From: an uncultured Mollicutes bacterium
GTDB taxonomy: Bacteria; Bacillota_I; Bacilli_A; RFN20; CAG-826
Assembly: GCA_900542595.1 (NCBI GenBank)
Contig: UQOB01000058.1
Span: 1-7,248, forward strand
Reading direction: 5' to 3'
Length of the DNA: 7,248 bases
Position 1 is the stretch's first letter, and each line of letters starts with the position of its first letter. A program made the position numbers and the translations under genes. Below are positions 5,931 through 7,248 of this stretch, piece after piece. Under the pieces are notes generated by a model. That model saw only the letters and a program-made list of their open reading frames with translations. It searched no databases and had not been told where the DNA came from.

Positions 5931-6485
5931 ATGCCAGCAGAACTCGGTGAAAAACAATGGTACATCGTTACCACCTATTCGATGCATGAAGCGAAAACCG
6001 CTGAAAATTTAAGGAAGAGAATTATGACCATGGGGATGACCAACAACATCTTCCGGGTCTTAGTCGCTGAACAAGAAGTCCCCGTCTTAAAAGATGGGCT
6101 TCCGACCGGGAAAACCAAGATGAAGAATCTTTACCCCGGCTATATCTTCGTCGAAATGATCATGAGCGATGAAGCGTGGTATATCGTCCGGAATACCCCC
6201 GGGGTTACCGGTATTGCCGGTAGTAGCGGTGGCGGTCAAAAGCCGACTCCAGTCTCGAGAGAAGAAATGGAACACGTCCTTAAACGGATGGGTATGGTCG
6301 ATAGCACCATGTATGACCGTTATCACGTCGATGATCGGGTCAAAATCATTCATGGGCCCTTGGAAGGAACCGAAGGCACCATCGTCACTTTCGACAAAGA
6401 AAGTGGCTCGGTCCGGGTTCAAACCATCTTCTTCGGCCGGCCGACGGTCGTCGATGTTGACTTCAGCGAAATCGATCGGATCTAA
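5931..6485 (+). CDS. nusG: Transcription termination/antitermination factor NusG
   Basis: A 184-residue RNA-polymerase-associated elongation factor. The NGN domain spans about residues 8-117, beginning WYIVTTYSMHEAKTAENL (10-27), with NLYPGYIFVEM (66-76) and the clamp-binding area WYIVRNTPGVTGI (83-95). A linker leads to the KOW domain (about 129-184: YHVDDRVKIIHGPLEGTEGTI at 131-151, then a conserved IFFGRPTVVDVD). Length is normal for Bacillota. GGAGGA (5920-5925) precedes ATG by five bases and overlaps the end of secE. This stretch is the most GC-rich part of the window (55% over 6421-6480 by hand count). rplK and rplA, which usually follow, are absent, and a terminator ends the unit. Confidence 0.97.
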   Translation: MPAELGEKQWYIVTTYSMHEAKTAENLRKRIMTMGMTNNIFRVLVAEQEVPVLKDGLPTGKTKMKNLYPGYIFVEMIMSDEAWYIVRNTPGVTGIAGSSGGGQKPTPVSREEMEHVLKRMGMVDSTMYDRYHVDDRVKIIHGPLEGTEGTIVTFDKESGSVRVQTIFFGRPTVVDVDFSEIDRI

Positions 6486-6502
6486 CGATACATTTAATAA
6501 GC

Positions 6503-6534
6503 AAGAGAAGGTTCTTAACAGCCTTCTCTTTTTT
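6503..6534 (+). terminator. Intrinsic terminator after nusG
   Basis: A 9-bp stem (AAGAGAAGG at 6503-6511 with CCTTCTCTT at 6522-6530), which two further pairs (a G-U and a T-A) can extend into the loop, is followed by a run of six T residues (6529-6534). It closes the rpmG-secE-nusG transcript 24 bases before the metal-resistance promoter. Confidence 0.9.
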
Positions 6535-6558
6535 CTTAAAAATTTTTATATGAATGTA

Positions 6559-6586
6559 TTGACATATGAAAATGTGTTCATATAAT
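6559..6586 (+). promoter_or_regulatory. Consensus promoter of the metal-resistance unit
   Basis: Perfect -35 TTGACA (6559-6564) and perfect -10 TATAAT (6581-6586), separated by 16 bases. The expected start point is near 6593, giving a leader of roughly 23 bases that carries the SD. A fully consensus promoter of this type needs a repressor, which agrees with the palindrome lying inside it. Confidence 0.92.
6564..6583. promoter_or_regulatory. ArsR/SmtB-type operator overlapping -35 and -10
   Basis: A 20-bp imperfect palindrome with half-sites ATATGAAAAT (6564-6573) and GTGTTCATAT (6574-6583). The outer seven bases, ATATGAA/TTCATAT, are perfectly inverted. This matches the known SmtB/CzrA/CadC-class operator style (ATATGAAC..GTTCATAT). 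It spans from the last base of -35 to the first three bases of -10, so bound repressor would block polymerase. A further ATATGAA half-site lies at 6548-6554. Confidence 0.88.
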
Positions 6587-6600
6587 AAAGGCGAAATATG

Positions 6601-6607
6601 AAAGGAG
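6601..6607 (+). promoter_or_regulatory. Shine-Dalgarno that fixes the repressor gene start
   Basis: AAAGGAG, eight bases before ATG 6616. The in-frame ATG at 6598 lies upstream of this site and has no ribosome site of its own, so initiation at 6616 is favoured. Confidence 0.85.
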
Positions 6608-6615
6608 ATTCATAT

Positions 6616-6909
6616 ATGGGTAACATTCCAAGCGACCAAGTGCTCGACAAAATGGAACACCTCTTAAATATTGCCAGTGACTTTACAAGACTTAAGATTC
6701 TGTACGCGATAAACGGGGAAGAAAAAAATGTCAGCCAAATCGTTGAGGAAGTAGGGGCAAGCCAATCGTTAGTCTCCCATCAACTCAAGGTCCTGAAGAA
6801 AGCGAAGCTCGTCGAGGTCCGGCGAGCGGGTCGGCAAGTTTTCTATCTTTTAGCTGATCACCATGTCACCGAATTATTAAATGTGGTCTATAACCACGTC
6901 ACGGAGTAA
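6616..6909 (+). CDS. ArsR/SmtB family metal-sensing repressor, Zn-type alpha5 site
   Basis: A 97-residue winged helix-turn-helix dimeric repressor that should release its operator on metal binding. The HTH is visible as VSQIVEEVGASQSLVSHQLKVLKKAKLV (39-66), followed by the beta-wing (VRRAGRQVFYLL). The C-terminal helix carries D81, H83, H94 and E97, fitting the DxH(x10)Hx2(E/H) alpha5 metal site of SmtB/CzrA-type Zn(II)/Co(II) sensors. The protein has no cysteine, so the alpha3 (ELCVCDL-type) and alpha3N thiol sites of ArsR and CadC are absent, and Zn is more likely than Cd/Pb/As as the inducer. Start 6616 was chosen on the SD. The stop is two bases before the ATPase ATG. It is probably autoregulated through the palindrome in its own promoter. 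Confidence 0.93.
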   Translation: MGNIPSDQVLDKMEHLLNIASDFTRLKILYAINGEEKNVSQIVEEVGASQSLVSHQLKVLKKAKLVEVRRAGRQVFYLLADHHVTELLNVVYNHVTE

Positions 6910-6911
6910 TT

Positions 6912-7248
6912 ATGAAAGACTACATTTTTAACAAACATAATCTTTTTACCCTGGGTAAAGCCTTGCTCTCGCTCGCTATTGGTTTAGTCGCGAGATTCGC
7001 CTTGCTGCCAATTGAAACTTACGGCTTTGGTCTTTACTTAGGTTTCTCCATTGTCGCCTGGCTTATCGCCGGTTACGATCTCTTGCTGGAAATCGTCGAA
7101 TCCATCAAAGAACGGGACGATATCATCGGAGAAGCGTTACTAATGACGTTAGCTTCCTTAGGGGCCTTCCTTCTCCCCTTACTTAGCGGTGAGATGGACC
7201 CGATCTTCGACGCGGTCTTAGTGGTGGGTGTGTCTTTGTTTTTGGGGG
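6912..7248 (+). CDS. Heavy-metal P1B-type ATPase, N-terminal part only (cut by window end)
   Basis: The first 112 codons of a membrane protein that continues past the window. Hydrophobic helices lie near residues 13-32, 37-55, 75-92 and 99-112. The segment IAGYDLLLEIVESIKERDDIIGEALLMTLASLGAF (52-86) follows the pattern of ZntA/CadA-type ATPases (GxDvL..A..NI..G..FDEnfLMtiAtlGAF), the region just before the A-domain. Position two bases after a Zn-type ArsR repressor, with GGAG at 6903-6906 as its SD, supports a Zn2+/Cd2+ exporter. There is no N-terminal heavy-metal-associated CxxC domain. The catalytic DKTGT and the CPC motif are not in the window, so the metal cannot be assigned from the protein itself. 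The last dozen codons fit the family less well and end in GGGGG. Confidence 0.78.
   Translation, partial: MKDYIFNKHNLFTLGKALLSLAIGLVARFALLPIETYGFGLYLGFSIVAWLIAGYDLLLEIVESIKERDDIIGEALLMTLASLGAFLLPLLSGEMDPIFDAVLVVGVSLFLG

Noticed and set aside
5619..5987. 122-codon - strand open frame over rpmG, secE and nusG
   Set aside because: It is antisense to three certain genes, with no ribosome site. It is a shadow of their codon pattern.
6087..6422. 111-codon - strand open frame inside nusG
   Set aside because: It is fully antisense to a certain gene and has no recognisable domain.
6169..6585. 138-codon + strand open frame overlapping nusG and the downstream terminator
   Set aside because: It lies out of frame inside nusG, has no ribosome site, runs through a terminator and the repressor promoter, and has no family pattern.
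6598..6615. Upstream ATG for the ArsR-type repressor
   Set aside because: It has no ribosome site, and the strong SD lies downstream of it and serves ATG 6616.
1..7248. CRISPR array, insertion sequence, tRNA or rRNA gene, prophage or defence system
   Set aside because: No spaced repeats, transposase-like protein, cloverleaf or rRNA-like stretch was seen, and all sizeable proteins have other assignments.

Overview
The window reads as a chromosomal segment of a low-to-medium GC Gram-positive-type bacterium (Bacillota, class Bacilli or a Mollicutes-related lineage). The evidence is the conserved run cysS - rlmB - sigma factor - rpmG - secE - nusG in the order known from Bacillus, strong AAGGAG/GGAGGA ribosome binding sites, and T-tailed hairpin terminators. 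The taxon cannot be fixed further from the sequence. All genes are on the + strand. All eleven complete genes end in TAA (ten) or TAG (one, secE). No TGA stop is used, and none is read through, so the standard bacterial code fits.

Layout: (a) 1-343, a small one-helix membrane protein of unknown function, preceded by a G10 run at the window edge and closed by a near-perfect intrinsic terminator. (b) 344-481, a very AT-rich gap that probably holds a weak promoter. (c) 482-5465, a tightly packed block of six genes: a phosphoglycolate-phosphatase-like HAD hydrolase, an unrecognised 8-helix membrane protein, cysteinyl-tRNA synthetase, an MgtC/SapB-family membrane protein, the 23S rRNA 2'-O-methyltransferase RlmB, and a divergent sigma-70-family protein at the SigH locus. 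Gaps are 0-27 bases or overlaps. (d) 5466-6534, an internal promoter, then rpmG (L33), secE and nusG, ending in a strong terminator. (e) 6548-7248, a separate metal-resistance unit: a consensus promoter with an ArsR/SmtB operator lying between -35 and -10, a Zn-type SmtB/CzrA-like repressor, and the start of a heavy-metal P1B-type ATPase cut by the window end.

Functionally, (c) and (d) are a translation and transcription housekeeping cluster (tRNA charging, rRNA modification, ribosomal protein, Sec translocase subunit, elongation/antitermination factor). Compared with the Bacillus order as I remember it, it shows three departures: an MgtC-family gene sits where mini-RNase III (mrnC) is expected, yacP/rae1 is missing between rlmB and the sigma gene, and rplK-rplA do not follow nusG. 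Unit (e) is a self-contained autoregulated efflux module.

No rRNA, tRNA, CRISPR array, insertion sequence or phage gene was seen. I found no convincing evidence of a new multi-gene system. The most interesting items are the divergent sigma factor, the two uncharacterised membrane proteins, the MgtC substitution and the compact metal-responsive promoter.
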